This document shows positions 44,837-54,406 of a stretch of DNA of 64,000 nt, in pieces (positions within the stretch are counted from its first letter, which is position 1; each line of letters opens with the position of its first letter). This stretch comes from G963662905 sp965230045. GTDB lineage: Bacteria; Bacteroidota; Bacteroidia; Bacteroidales; WRLA01. The DNA is taken from assembly GCA_965230045.1 (NCBI GenBank), contig OZ245940.1, positions 992,001 through 1,056,000 of the forward strand, written 5' to 3'. The notes beneath the pieces were generated by a model. The model had not been told where the DNA came from. It saw nothing but the letters and a program-made list of their open reading frames with translations, and did not search any database. Position numbers and translations under genes: made by a program.

Positions 44837-46171
44837 ATGAGGTTATTTGAAGAACTGCAGATAAAATTTGAGCATCCTAATTGGGCAAAAGATCCAGAAT
44901 TGGGATTAGTAGATACCATTTTAGAGGACAACCCCCACTTTATTGAACTGTTGCGCGATGATATAGAATCCGGGGATAAAAACAGTGCTTTTGGCCGCAA
45001 GGACACCCCAAGTGTTGAACAAATAGTCAGGGCTGGAATTTACAAAGAACTTAAAGGTCTGGATTACAGGAAATTAGAGTATCATCAGAGCGATTCCAGG
45101 ATTTGCTCCCTATTCATTAAGCTCGACGAGCTGCGACCATATAGTTTCCAGATGTACCAAAAATACATCTCCCGAATCCGCGAGGAAAGCCTACAAAAAT
45201 TACTTTTTGAGATAAATAAGATAGCTGTGGACCAAGGACTTGAAGACCTGAAAAGTTTTAGGCAAGATGCTACAGTTGTGGAAACCAACATCCATTATCC
45301 TACAAACAATGCCCTGGTTTGGGACTGTATCAGGGAAGCCAACCGCCTATTGGAACATCTTGATAAGGAATGCAAGGATCTTGACTATATGGACTATAGC
45401 CGACAAGCCAAAAAAAATTATTTCAACCTCAATGTTGGCAAATCAAAAGATAAGCGGGCCATATTATTCCGTAAACAGTTGATCCTATTTGTCAAAACGA
45501 TAAATCAGCTTTCAAATGTGGTAAAAAAAAAGCCCGGCTCAAGTCTTAAGGCGAAAGCAATCCTGGTTCATATTTCCAATCACATTCGGGTCATGGAGTT
45601 AGTAGATTATATGGTACGGGAGAAGGAGATCAATGGCAATAAGGTTCCAAATGAAAAAAAGATATTTTCCATTTACGAGCAGCATACAGATATCATTGTA
45701 AAGGGAGGCAGAAAACCGGAGTTTGGCCACAAAATAAATTTGGGCAGTGGGCGAAGCAATTTGATACTTGCATGCGATATAGAAAGGGGCAACCCATCAG
45801 ATGCCAAGCTGTTTGGCCAGATGCTGGATCAAGTCATTGAAGAATACGGTATTACGCCGCGCGACAGCGTTACCGATGGTGGTTACGCCTCATTGAAAAA
45901 TATGGAAAAGGCTAAAGAAAAGGGAATAACTAATGTTGTTTTTAACAAAATTGTTGGCTGCCTGCGCAATAGTGCTTCCAGCAAAAATATGGAGACACGC
46001 CTAAAGAAATGGCGCAGCGGCATTGAAGGCATAATTTCCAATCTGAAAAGACGGTTTAAAATACGGCGCTGCGACTGGAAAGGTTGGGAGCATTTTAAAT
46101 CAAAAGTACTCTGGAGCGTAATAGGTCACAATATCAGGGTAATGACGGCCTTGGTGCTCAAAGAGATTTAA
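44837..46171 (+). CDS. DDE transposase (ISNCY/IS5-like)
   Basis: Transposase of 444 residues. An N-terminal transposase domain resembling the DUF772 type is followed by the catalytic core with Asp144 (RQDATVVETNIHYPTNN), Asp347 (SVTDGGYAS) and Glu397 (RSGIEGIISNLKRR). The ATVVETNIHYPT block is also typical of IS1182 and related IS5-superfamily elements, so those names would be acceptable alternatives. No frameshift is seen and the enzyme is probably functional. ATG 44837 was chosen over TTG 44813. Confidence 0.88.
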   Translation: MRLFEELQIKFEHPNWAKDPELGLVDTILEDNPHFIELLRDDIESGDKNSAFGRKDTPSVEQIVRAGIYKELKGLDYRKLEYHQSDSRICSLFIKLDELRPYSFQMYQKYISRIREESLQKLLFEINKIAVDQGLEDLKSFRQDATVVETNIHYPTNNALVWDCIREANRLLEHLDKECKDLDYMDYSRQAKKNYFNLNVGKSKDKRAILFRKQLILFVKTINQLSNVVKKKPGSSLKAKAILVHISNHIRVMELVDYMVREKEINGNKVPNEKKIFSIYEQHTDIIVKGGRKPEFGHKINLGSGRSNLILACDIERGNPSDAKLFGQMLDQVIEEYGITPRDSVTDGGYASLKNMEKAKEKGITNVVFNKIVGCLRNSASSKNMETRLKKWRSGIEGIISNLKRRFKIRRCDWKGWEHFKSKVLWSVIGHNIRVMTALVLKEI

Positions 46172-46232
46172 CAAACTCCCTGTCAGGCGATGTAGTAAAT
46201 CAACATTGCCCGGGAGAGGTATGTCCAAAAAG

Positions 46233-46274
46233 GCCAAAAACAGGCATTTTTAACAAAAAGCGGCTGTTTTTGGC
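46233..46274 (-). terminator. Long hairpin inside the IS right end
   Basis: GCCAAAAACAG at 46233-46243 and CTGTTTTTGGC at 46264-46274 form a perfect 11-bp stem, with an inner TTTTT/AAAAA pairing. On the minus strand the stem is followed by CTTTTTGG. It lies 61 bp after the transposase stop and may block transcription from outside. Confidence 0.5.
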
Positions 46275-46387
46275 AAAACACATATAGGGTTTCTATATAT
46301 GATTGGCGCAAAAAATTTTTTGTTGTGGTGATTTTTTACAAAATGCCAAATAGCACCTCATAATTTGCTTACTTTATAGACAGACAC

Positions 46388-46393
46388 TAATTA
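46388..46393. repeat. Target-site duplication, right copy (TAATTA)
   Basis: Matches 44739-44744. Confidence 0.6.
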
Positions 46394-46737
46394 GTGTGAT
46401 TCTCTTTTTAATGTTTGGAGGGATATCGTAAATCAGTTTTTCAGGTTTTTAGAGAACGTTTAATTGTTCCTTTAGTTAAAATATCCGGAGGTTATTCAAG
46501 TCTATACATCGTCTGTGAGCAAATCCGGCTTCACCATATTGGATATCTTTTAAAAGGAATCAGTATTGTTTTGCATGCCTTTCATGCGCTGTTTATTTTT
46601 TTTATAAATGTAGTTGTTATTTTATAATGTGCAAACCTATTTTGCTGAAATGAGACAAATTATCATTGCAAGGATTGTTTTTATCAGTTTGTATGTCCGG
46701 TTTGGAAAAATGGCAGTAAATTTACCATTATACTAAT
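46394..46737. other. Noncoding stretch after the second IS
   Basis: About 344 bp. An open frame of 70 codons (46415-46627) has no convincing start signal or family and was not called. No repeat or structured RNA is seen. Confidence 0.45.
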
Positions 46738-47250
46738 ATGTATGCAATGATAACGACAGAACGCTTAATGCTTTTCCCACTGAAGAGGGAACAATTGGAG
46801 CTTTACGTGCAGGATGATGGTGTTCTCGAGGAGCATCTGGGGCTCAAAAAATCTTCGAGCTACATTGATGGCGAACTTCGTGAGGCTATTGAAAATCAAA
46901 TTTTGCCTCGCTTAATTAATTTTCCTGAAAATCTTGAATTTCAGAGCCTTTGGAGTATTGTTTTAAAGGATGAAATGTTTTTGGCAGGTGATTTTTGCTT
47001 TATGGGGCCTCCCGATAATAATGGTATTGTTGAAATTGGCTACGGAATTAAGGAAGAATTTAGAAATCGCGGTTTAATGTTTGAAGCAATAAATGCGGTA
47101 TTGAGTTGGTTGCGGGATAATCAGCTGGCCAAAGTATTGCAGGCGAAAACCCATAAAGATAATATTGCCTCCGTAGCCCTTCTGCGAAAATTAAATTTTG
47201 GTCTTATGGCACAGAATGAAGAGATATTAATATTTGAACGGGAATTATAA
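46738..47250 (+). CDS. GNAT-family N-acetyltransferase (RimJ/RimL type)
   Basis: A 170-residue acetyl-CoA-dependent acetyltransferase. The fold is indicated by TTERLMLFPLKREQLELY at the N-terminus, the IVEIGYGIKEEFRNRGLMFEAINAVLSW block (acetyl-CoA binding motif A, here RNRGLM in place of RxxGxG/A), and the VLQAKTHKDNIASVALLRKLNF motif B. The RimJ/RimL group acetylates N-termini of ribosomal proteins or small amines, so the substrate is open. ATG 46747 is an alternative start. Confidence 0.87.
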   Translation: MYAMITTERLMLFPLKREQLELYVQDDGVLEEHLGLKKSSSYIDGELREAIENQILPRLINFPENLEFQSLWSIVLKDEMFLAGDFCFMGPPDNNGIVEIGYGIKEEFRNRGLMFEAINAVLSWLRDNQLAKVLQAKTHKDNIASVALLRKLNFGLMAQNEEILIFEREL

Positions 47251-47306
47251 CCAGAGTTTTTTATGAAGTCTTAATTTCCATAATTTTGACCCCTCAAAGC
47301 GCAAAA

Positions 47307-48104
47307 ATGAAATTAAGCCTCATCATATCTTATTATAAGGCGCTGCCCAATCTCCGCATGATCCTAAAAGCGCTGAACAGGCAGTCGTGCATGGATTTTG
47401 AAGTAATCCTCTCCGAAGATGATGCCAACGAAGAAACCAAAGATTTTCTGCGCGTGCATTCCGGGGATTATGATTTTAGCATACGGCATATTTTTCAGCA
47501 AAAAGATGAGGGCTTCCGCAAAAACCAAATGCTCAACAGGGCCATAGGGGCAAGCAGTTTTGATGCCTGCGCCTTTATTGATGGTGATTGCATCCCGCAC
47601 CGGCATTTCGTGAAGGAATATTTGCGCAATATGGAGGAAAACCGCATTCTGATTGGACGTAGGGTAATGCTTGGAAAGAAATTCAGCGCGAAATTGAAGC
47701 AGCAGGAATGCCTGAGGCGCTTGCGTTTTTTTTGTATTCTGTTTTCAGACTCGGGAAAGAAAAAGGAAGCTATTTACAATCCGTATTTCGCGGTTTCTTT
47801 GAAAATACGCCCTTTGCTGGGCGCCAACTGGGGCATCCTGAAAAAACACCTGCTGGAAGTAAACGGCTATGACGAAGATTATCAATATCCCGGTGTGGGA
47901 GAGGATAACGATATTGGCTGGCGTTTGGAGCAAAATGGGCTGATGCGCAAGCAGATGAAAAATAAAGCCATCGTATATCATATCTATCACCCACGCTCAT
48001 ACGGACAAAAAGGGGTGATGGCTAATTTTGCGCTTTGGGATGCCAAAAAGGAGGCCGGGCATATTCGGTGCCTGAACGGAATTAAAAAAACCGCCGTAGC
48101 GTAA
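47307..48104 (+). CDS. Glycosyltransferase, family 2
   Basis: Soluble GT-A glycosyltransferase of 265 residues from ATG 47307. Motifs are LSLIISYYKALPNLRMILKAL, VILSEDDANEETKDF, the metal-binding DGDCIPH, and the acceptor-side GVGEDNDIGWRLEQNG with a galactosyltransferase-like ED. No membrane helix is seen, unlike the GT2 at 16041. It probably adds a sugar to surface polysaccharide. The TTG at 47286 is an unlikely longer start. Confidence 0.88.
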   Translation: MKLSLIISYYKALPNLRMILKALNRQSCMDFEVILSEDDANEETKDFLRVHSGDYDFSIRHIFQQKDEGFRKNQMLNRAIGASSFDACAFIDGDCIPHRHFVKEYLRNMEENRILIGRRVMLGKKFSAKLKQQECLRRLRFFCILFSDSGKKKEAIYNPYFAVSLKIRPLLGANWGILKKHLLEVNGYDEDYQYPGVGEDNDIGWRLEQNGLMRKQMKNKAIVYHIYHPRSYGQKGVMANFALWDAKKEAGHIRCLNGIKKTAVA

Positions 48105-48108
48105 TTTT

Positions 48109-48510
48109 TTATCTTTCTGGTGATTTAAGGTATCGTTCTATGGTTGTGTACAGCAGCTCCAAAGGAATGGGTTTGGGCATAAACTCATCGCATCCTGCAT
48201 CGCGGCTGTCCTGAAAATCACCGGGATACACATGGGCTGTTTGTGCAATAATAATGGCTTCGGCTTTGTATTTCCGGATTTGCTTTGCTGCATCCAGTCC
48301 GTTTAAAATGGGCATATCCAAATCCATCAAAACAAGGTCGATATGCGGATTTTCCCGGAATAAGCGTATGGCTTCCAGGCCGTTATGAGCAAAAAGCAGT
48401 CGGGCTTTGGTGTTTTTGAGCGCTGCCTTAAAATACAGTACACTGGGTTCGGAGTCCTCGGCAATGAGGATGCATTTATCTGACCAATTATAATCTTTCG
48501 CTTGTTTCAT
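48109..48510 (-). CDS. Stand-alone response regulator receiver
   Basis: A 133-residue single-domain receiver. The acidic pair is in LIAEDSE, the phospho-acceptor Asp in LVLMDLDMPILNG, and the conserved Thr/Lys positions in AQTAHVY and FMPKPIPLELL. No DNA-binding or enzymatic output domain follows. It is the last of three genes on the minus strand, 4 bp after the hybrid kinase gene, and probably a phosphate acceptor or shuttle for those kinases. Confidence 0.9.
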   Translation of the reverse strand: MKQAKDYNWSDKCILIAEDSEPSVLYFKAALKNTKARLLFAHNGLEAIRLFRENPHIDLVLMDLDMPILNGLDAAKQIRKYKAEAIIIAQTAHVYPGDFQDSRDAGCDEFMPKPIPLELLYTTIERYLKSPER

Positions 48511-48514
48511 GTGA

Positions 48515-50098
48515 TTACTGTCCTAACTTTTCCAATAAATCGTTCATTTTAAAAGGCTTGCCGATAAAATCGTCCATTCCGGCTTCCAGGCATTTTTCTT
48601 TGTCGCTTTCCATGGTATTGGCCGTCATGGCAATAATGCGGATGGGTTTTTTGTCATTGTCGAGCTCATAGGCCCTGATTTTTAGTGTGGCATCAATGCC
48701 GTCCATTTCGGGCATTTGTACATCCATCAAAATAAGGTCGTAAAGTTCGTGGGTGAAAAGATCAAAGGCTTCCAGTCCGTTTTTGGCCAGATCAACCTCA
48801 TGGCCATATTTTTTGAGGTTTACGGTGGCTACTTTTTGGTTGATTTCATTGTCTTCCGCAAGCAGGATCTTCAGAGGCCGTGCCGGCATATCATCATTAT
48901 CTTCCTTTTTCTTTTCCTTTGGTTTTTCTCCGTCATTTTTTTGGAAAAGTGCTGTAAACCAAAAATTGGAACCTTTTCCTTCTTCGCTTTCTACACCAAT
49001 TTCGCCATCCATCAAATGGCAGAGGCTCTTGGAAATAGCCAGTCCCAAACCTGTTCCGCCGTATTTGCGTGTGGTAGAGGCGTCTGCCTGCGAGAAGGAG
49101 CGAAACAGCTTTTTGCGTGCTTCCTCGCTAATGCCAATGCCGGTATCAATAATCTCGAAAAGAAGTTTGAGGGTTTCGTCTCCTTCGCGGTGTTTTTTAA
49201 CCTTCAGTTTTACACTTCCTTGCTCGGTAAATTTCAGGGCATTGTTTACCAGGTTGATGATGATCTGCTTTAACCTCAGGGCGTCACCAATTACAAATTC
49301 GGGCACGTCGTGATCAATCTCCAAACTGACCACAACCCTGTTTTTACGGTTGGTTACCTGCAAAAGCTGGATGCTTTCTTTTAACTCGTTCCAAAGGTTA
49401 AACGTCTGGCTTTCGAGCTCAACCTGAGCCGATTCAATTTTTGAGAAATCGAGGATATCATTAATGATCCTTAGTAAGTTGTGGCTCGAAACCTGTATAA
49501 TGTTGAGGTAGTCTTTTTGTTCCTTATCGAGTTCGGTTTGTCCCAGAATGTCGGTCATTCCGATAATGCCATTCATAGGTGTCCTGATTTCGTGGCTCAT
49601 ATTGGCCAGAAACAGGCTTTTGGCCTGAGTGGCTTCTTCGGCGCGCTCTTTGGCATCCTGAAGTTGCTTGTTTATTTTTTCTTTCTCTTTTACAAGCCGG
49701 GCGAGTTCACGCTTTTGCATGTAAAGTTCCAGAAAAACTTTGACCTTTCCGCGTAGGATCCGTTGTTCAATAGGTTTTGAGATAAAATCAACAGCACCGG
49801 TTTCAATACCTTTGATGATGTGGAAATCTTCCTTGTAAATTGCTGAAACGAAAATAACGGGCAAATAGCGCGATTTTTTGATCTGGCGCATCAGCTCCAC
49901 GGTTTCGTAACCGTCCATGTCCGGCATCTGAATATCCACGATTGCCAGCGCAAATTCGTGGTTCATAACGCGGGCAATGGCCTCATTTCCGCTGGTAGCC
50001 CTGATGAATTCCACATCAAAACCTTCGAGAAGCCGTTCCAGGGCAATGAGGTTCTGGAGTTTATCGTCAACAATTAGTATCTTGGGTTTTGCTTCCAT
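48515..50098 (-). CDS. Hybrid histidine kinase: receiver-kinase-receiver
   Basis: A soluble 527-residue kinase with no membrane helix. Order: receiver (residues 5-120, ILIVDDKLQN and Asp in AIVDIQMPDMDG), a short coiled coil (about 128-165), HisKA with FLANMSHEIRTPMNG, the ATPase domain (INNALKFT-like N box, DTGIGIS and GGTGLGLAIS), and a C-terminal receiver (ILLAEDNEINQ, Asp in LILMDVQMPEMDG). It lies 7 bp after the large sensor kinase gene and 4 bp before the stand-alone receiver gene. No Hpt domain is seen in it. Confidence 0.93.
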   Translation of the reverse strand: MEAKPKILIVDDKLQNLIALERLLEGFDVEFIRATSGNEAIARVMNHEFALAIVDIQMPDMDGYETVELMRQIKKSRYLPVIFVSAIYKEDFHIIKGIETGAVDFISKPIEQRILRGKVKVFLELYMQKRELARLVKEKEKINKQLQDAKERAEEATQAKSLFLANMSHEIRTPMNGIIGMTDILGQTELDKEQKDYLNIIQVSSHNLLRIINDILDFSKIESAQVELESQTFNLWNELKESIQLLQVTNRKNRVVVSLEIDHDVPEFVIGDALRLKQIIINLVNNALKFTEQGSVKLKVKKHREGDETLKLLFEIIDTGIGISEEARKKLFRSFSQADASTTRKYGGTGLGLAISKSLCHLMDGEIGVESEEGKGSNFWFTALFQKNDGEKPKEKKKEDNDDMPARPLKILLAEDNEINQKVATVNLKKYGHEVDLAKNGLEAFDLFTHELYDLILMDVQMPEMDGIDATLKIRAYELDNDKKPIRIIAMTANTMESDKEKCLEAGMDDFIGKPFKMNDLLEKLGQ

Positions 50099-50105
50099 AA
50101 TATGC

Positions 50106-53100
50106 TTATGAATAGAGCCATACTCTCATTAAAGTGAGCAGCTTTTCGATGTTAACTGGCTTTGTAATATAGTCATTTGCTCCGGCATTGATGCATTTCG
50201 ACCGGTCTTCCTTCATGGCTTTTGCCGTAAGGGCAATAATAGGCAGGTTTTTGTGTTTCAGGTTTTTGCGGATGCGGGAAATTGTCTCGTAGCCATCCAT
50301 TACGGGCATCATAATGTCCATAAGGACAAGGTCAATGCCTTTTTCGTCGTCCAGCAACTGCAGCGCTTTTTCCCCGTTTTCTGCAGCCGTAATCTCAATT
50401 TGTTTGTCCTCAAGTACTTTGGTCAGGGCAATCACATTGCGCATATCGTCATCCACAATCATTACCTTTTTGTTGGCGAAGATTTGGTCCTCATCATGCA
50501 GCATACTGATCATTTCCTGCTGATGTGCGGGCAATTTATTGACCATACGGTGCAGGAAGAGCGCAGTTTCATCAACCAAACGGTCTTCCGATTTTACTCC
50601 TTTAATGATGATGGAATCGGTATATTTCTGAAGCTCAAAGTTTTCCTCCTTGCTGAGCTCTCTGCCGGTATAGACGATAATGGGCGGAAGCGGGGGCTTA
50701 ATTTCTTTGTTCAGTTTTTTCAACAGCTCAAAACCGCTCATATCGGGCAGGCCAAGATCAAGGATCATACAGTCGTAGTTTGTGGTTTTGAGTGCATCCA
50801 TGGCTTCCTTGCCACTGCCTGCATCGGTAATGCTGATGTCGGTTTCCCCAATAATTTTTTTGATGCTCCTGCGTAGGTTGGCGTCATCTTCAACCAGAAG
50901 CAGATTGCTCATTTTTTTCTCAATGAAATCTTCCAGCTTATCAAAAGCAGATTCCAGCTCTTCGTTTTTGATTGGTTTGGTCAGATAGCCAATTGCCCCT
51001 TTCTTCAGCGCATCGATATTGCGCTCATATCCCGACATCATATGCACGGGAATATGGCGGAGTTCGGCGCTGTTTTTAAAATGGTCGAGTACCTGCCAGC
51101 CGCTCATCCCGGGCAAATGGATGTCCAGCACCACAGCATCGGGTTTGATGCGCTCGGCCATGGTGATGGCGTCTTCTCCACTCCCGCAGACAATACTTTT
51201 GAAATTTCGGTTTTTGGCTTGCTGATAGAGTGTTTTTGCAAAATTGGGATCGTCTTCAACAAGAAGGATTACTGTATCGCCCTGCTGGATCTTATCGCGG
51301 TCATCTTCCACAATAACAACAGGTTCGGAGAATTCAACTTTGGTATTGTTTTGACCTTCGGCGGGATTTCCTTGTGCCGGAGGTGCTGAATATGTGATGT
51401 CTTTTTTGACTTCATTTGTTGCCTCCACCGGACTTGTGATGGCTTCCCCTTTGCCCATGGGCAGGATGATGGAGAAACGGGAGCCTTTTCCGTATTCGCT
51501 TTCCACGCGGATTTCACCGTTTAGCAGTCGGGCTATTTCACGGCTGATTGAAAGCCCCAGGCCGGTTCCGCCGTATTTGCGCGATGTGCTGCCGTCTGCT
51601 TGTTGGAAGGCTTCAAAAATGGCTTTCCGCTTTTCTTCTTTAATGCCAATTCCAGTGTCGATAATACTAAAACAGATTCCGCCGTTCTGGCGTAAATCGG
51701 GACTCTGGAAATTCCCCGAGGCCGCCATCGGCTCAATTTTAAAGGTAATGCTGCCCTGATGGGTAAATTTTATGGCATTGCTCATCAGGTTTTTGATGAC
51801 CTGCTCCAGTCGTTGCCTGTCGGTATGCAGGCTGTCGCCGGTTTGTGGATGCACGTCAATAACGAATTCCAGCTTTTTGTTTTCGACCATGTGCCGGAAA
51901 TGCATGCGCGTATAATCGGCAATTTCGTGCGGATCGACATCTTCAATGGTAATGTCCATCTTGCCGGCTTCAATTTTTGAAAGGTCGAGAATATCGTTGA
52001 TCAGGGTAAGCAGTTCGTTTCCGCTGTTGTAAATAATTTCTGCCGATTCGACCTGATCAGCATTCAGGTTGCCTTTTTTATTGTCGGCCAGGTTTTTGGA
52101 GAGGATCAAAAGGCTGTTGAGCGGCGTGCGCAGTTCGTGCGACATATTGGCTAGGAATTCGGATTTGTATTTACTGGCTTGTTCCAGCTCATCCGCTTTG
52201 ATTTCCAGTTCCTTGCCGGCTTTTTCGAGCATTTCGTTTTTTAGTTCGGTTTCTTTGCGTTGTGCTTGCAGGTGGTCTGTTTTTTCCTGAAGTTCTTCGT
52301 TGGCTACCCGAAGTTCTTCCTGCTGTATCTGTAGTTTTTCTTCTGATTCGCGCAGCGTCCGGGTTTGCTGTTCAAGTTCCTCGTTCGATTCTTTGAGTTC
52401 TTCCTGCTGTACGCGCAGTTCTTCTGCCTGCTCCTGGGTTTTATTAAGCAGTTTCTCCATTTCTATATGAACAATCAGCGAGTTCACAGCTATTGCCACA
52501 CTTTCTTCGGTGCGGTCGAGCATTTGTTTGATATGCGGTTCAAAAGGGCGTACGCTTGCAAGTTCAATCACAGCAGCTACTTTTCCGTCAAATGAGCAGG
52601 GCTGGATGAATACTGATGGGGCTTCTCCTTCGGAAAGGCCGCTTTGGATATAAATAAAATCGCCGGGAACGTTTTCAAACTCAATGCTTTTGTTTTCCAG
52701 TGCAGCTTGTCCAACCAATCCTTCGCCCACTTTAAATGTGCTGGCATTGCTTTTCCTTGTGCTAAAAGCGTAGGAGCCTGTGAGTTTTAATGTGTTGCTT
52801 TCTGTATCCATTAAATAAATGGCTCCGGCCTGTGCGTCGGCTTTTTCAGCAATGATGCGGATGAGGTCGTTGGCCAGTTGCCGGATTTCTTTTTGCCCGC
52901 GCATAATGTCGGCCAGTTCCACCAGCGATTCCTGAAGCCAGGCGTTTTTGTTGATTTCAGTATTGAGCTTGAGCAGGTTTTGCTGCATCTTCACCAAAGA
53001 ATTGCCCAATAAATCGTTTCTACTGACGGGTCTGTATTTTTCTTCCAACTTGCCCTGACCAATAGCCACTGCAAATCGTGCGCTGTTTTTTATGCTCTGT

Positions 53101-54275
53101 GCCAATGAATTAAGTGCGCGGGTCATATCGCCAATCTCATCCTGCGATAAAATACGAAGTTCCGAAACAGAATCAACCTCTCCGCGTGCCATTTGCTTTA
53201 AAACACGGGTTGTAGTAATAAGCGGACGGGTAATGCGGGAGGAAACCCAAATAATTACCAGTGTAAGGAGGATCAGTCCAACCAAACCAATTATTATTGT
53301 GAGCCATAAACCTTCGTTGGCTTGTGCACGGATGGTTTTCATCGGCACAACAACGCCAATGGTCCAGGTTTGAGGTGCATTACCTGAATTTAAAGGGGCG
53401 AAGAAAAAATAAGATTCGCTACCCAAAAAAGGATCGACCGATTTAAAGGAGAAATCCTTGCCTTTTTTTATGTTGTTAAGGAGGTTGTTGTCGCTCGAAA
53501 AATCAGGATAGAGTTCTTCCACTTTCTTGCCCAGGAGCGAGGCGTCAGGGCCGGCAACTACTTGGCCATCGGCAGATAACATCACGGTATATCCTGTGCC
53601 AAACGGCTTTATTTTTTCTGCCCATTCCTGAAAATTGGTCAAAGGTGCATCAACGCCAACTATGCCTTTAAATTCGCCGTCAACTATGATGGGTGTAATC
53701 AGATTGGTTTGCAGTACCTGATCGGTTTTTTCGCTGTAAGAGTAATAATAAGGATCCAGCAGCGTTTCTTTGAGGCTGTTTTGCGGAATGGTAAAATAGT
53801 CGCTTTTGAAAAGAATGGTGTTAGGGTCGTTCAGTTCCAGTTTTATTTGGTCTCCCTCGCGAAAATAAGTATGCGAAAAATTGCCCAAGCGGGTGCTGCC
53901 CGGGGTATTGATGTATTTTTCGTCCAGATCGTCTATGGTGGCTGGCAGCCAGATGCTCCATACACCAATAAAATTTTCGTTTTTGCGCAAAACCTGCTGC
54001 ATCATATTGGCGTAAAGTGCCCGGCGGTATTGCTTCGGTATTTTTTTATAGTCCTCAAATTGCTGCGCCAAAAGGCGCGAGGCATCCATATACTCGTTGA
54101 GGTTTATTTCGGCCTGATTGGAGTATTCCTGTGCCATGGAATGGGACACCTCCATCGCATTGCGTAAGGATTTTTTGTGGTTGTTGAAGGATACAATGGC
54201 GATCGTAACAGTGAAAATCAGAACGATAACCAGTAGAATGTAGAATAAAAGCTTCGCATTAATTCCGATCCGCAT
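50106..54275 (-). CDS. Large hybrid sensor kinase: dCache, HAMP, GAF, kinase, three receivers
   Basis: Membrane sensor kinase of 1389 residues. Helix 1 is at about residues 8-30 and helix 2 at about 322-346; between them lies a periplasmic dCache-type domain. A HAMP domain follows (347-400), a GAF domain (about 465-600), a long coiled coil with repeated EELRVQQEELKESNEEL-type heptads (605-705), HisKA (NMSHELRTPLN near residue 714), the ATPase domain (to about 940), and three receivers near 1000-1115, 1123-1240 and 1267-1385. Phospho-acceptor Asp residues are in VVLDIHLPG, MILDLGLPD and LVLMDIMMP. First gene of the three-gene signalling operon. The ligand is unknown. Confidence 0.93.
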   Translation of the reverse strand: MRIGINAKLLFYILLVIVLIFTVTIAIVSFNNHKKSLRNAMEVSHSMAQEYSNQAEINLNEYMDASRLLAQQFEDYKKIPKQYRRALYANMMQQVLRKNENFIGVWSIWLPATIDDLDEKYINTPGSTRLGNFSHTYFREGDQIKLELNDPNTILFKSDYFTIPQNSLKETLLDPYYYSYSEKTDQVLQTNLITPIIVDGEFKGIVGVDAPLTNFQEWAEKIKPFGTGYTVMLSADGQVVAGPDASLLGKKVEELYPDFSSDNNLLNNIKKGKDFSFKSVDPFLGSESYFFFAPLNSGNAPQTWTIGVVVPMKTIRAQANEGLWLTIIIGLVGLILLTLVIIWVSSRITRPLITTTRVLKQMARGEVDSVSELRILSQDEIGDMTRALNSLAQSIKNSARFAVAIGQGKLEEKYRPVSRNDLLGNSLVKMQQNLLKLNTEINKNAWLQESLVELADIMRGQKEIRQLANDLIRIIAEKADAQAGAIYLMDTESNTLKLTGSYAFSTRKSNASTFKVGEGLVGQAALENKSIEFENVPGDFIYIQSGLSEGEAPSVFIQPCSFDGKVAAVIELASVRPFEPHIKQMLDRTEESVAIAVNSLIVHIEMEKLLNKTQEQAEELRVQQEELKESNEELEQQTRTLRESEEKLQIQQEELRVANEELQEKTDHLQAQRKETELKNEMLEKAGKELEIKADELEQASKYKSEFLANMSHELRTPLNSLLILSKNLADNKKGNLNADQVESAEIIYNSGNELLTLINDILDLSKIEAGKMDITIEDVDPHEIADYTRMHFRHMVENKKLEFVIDVHPQTGDSLHTDRQRLEQVIKNLMSNAIKFTHQGSITFKIEPMAASGNFQSPDLRQNGGICFSIIDTGIGIKEEKRKAIFEAFQQADGSTSRKYGGTGLGLSISREIARLLNGEIRVESEYGKGSRFSIILPMGKGEAITSPVEATNEVKKDITYSAPPAQGNPAEGQNNTKVEFSEPVVIVEDDRDKIQQGDTVILLVEDDPNFAKTLYQQAKNRNFKSIVCGSGEDAITMAERIKPDAVVLDIHLPGMSGWQVLDHFKNSAELRHIPVHMMSGYERNIDALKKGAIGYLTKPIKNEELESAFDKLEDFIEKKMSNLLLVEDDANLRRSIKKIIGETDISITDAGSGKEAMDALKTTNYDCMILDLGLPDMSGFELLKKLNKEIKPPLPPIIVYTGRELSKEENFELQKYTDSIIIKGVKSEDRLVDETALFLHRMVNKLPAHQQEMISMLHDEDQIFANKKVMIVDDDMRNVIALTKVLEDKQIEITAAENGEKALQLLDDEKGIDLVLMDIMMPVMDGYETISRIRKNLKHKNLPIIALTAKAMKEDRSKCINAGANDYITKPVNIEKLLTLMRVWLYS

Positions 54276-54406
54276 ATCTCAAGGTTTTTTAAATTTCAGA
54301 AAACTCAAACAAATTACGAATTTTTCTGAAACCGCACAGTTGTAGGCAGTTTTTTTTGCGGAACTTAGCTCAGGGAACAACAAGCAAATGATTGCGGCTG
54401 AAGTTA

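Larger units (their letters stand above)
44745..46387 (+). mobile_element. Insertion sequence, ISNCY-type, about 1643 bp
   Basis: The element has inverted ends GTGTCTGTCTAT (44745-44756) and its complement ATAGACAGACAC (46376-46387), and is flanked by the 6-bp repeat TAATTA. It holds one full-length transposase gene. It lies in the intergenic region after carB and disrupts no gene that I can see. The family name (ISNCY-like) is from memory of similar Bacteroidetes transposases; the DDE organisation is certain. Confidence 0.8.

Noticed and set aside
46415..46627. 70-codon open frame after the second IS
   Set aside because: No clear start signal, no motif, low-complexity hydrophobic end; probably chance in AT-rich DNA.
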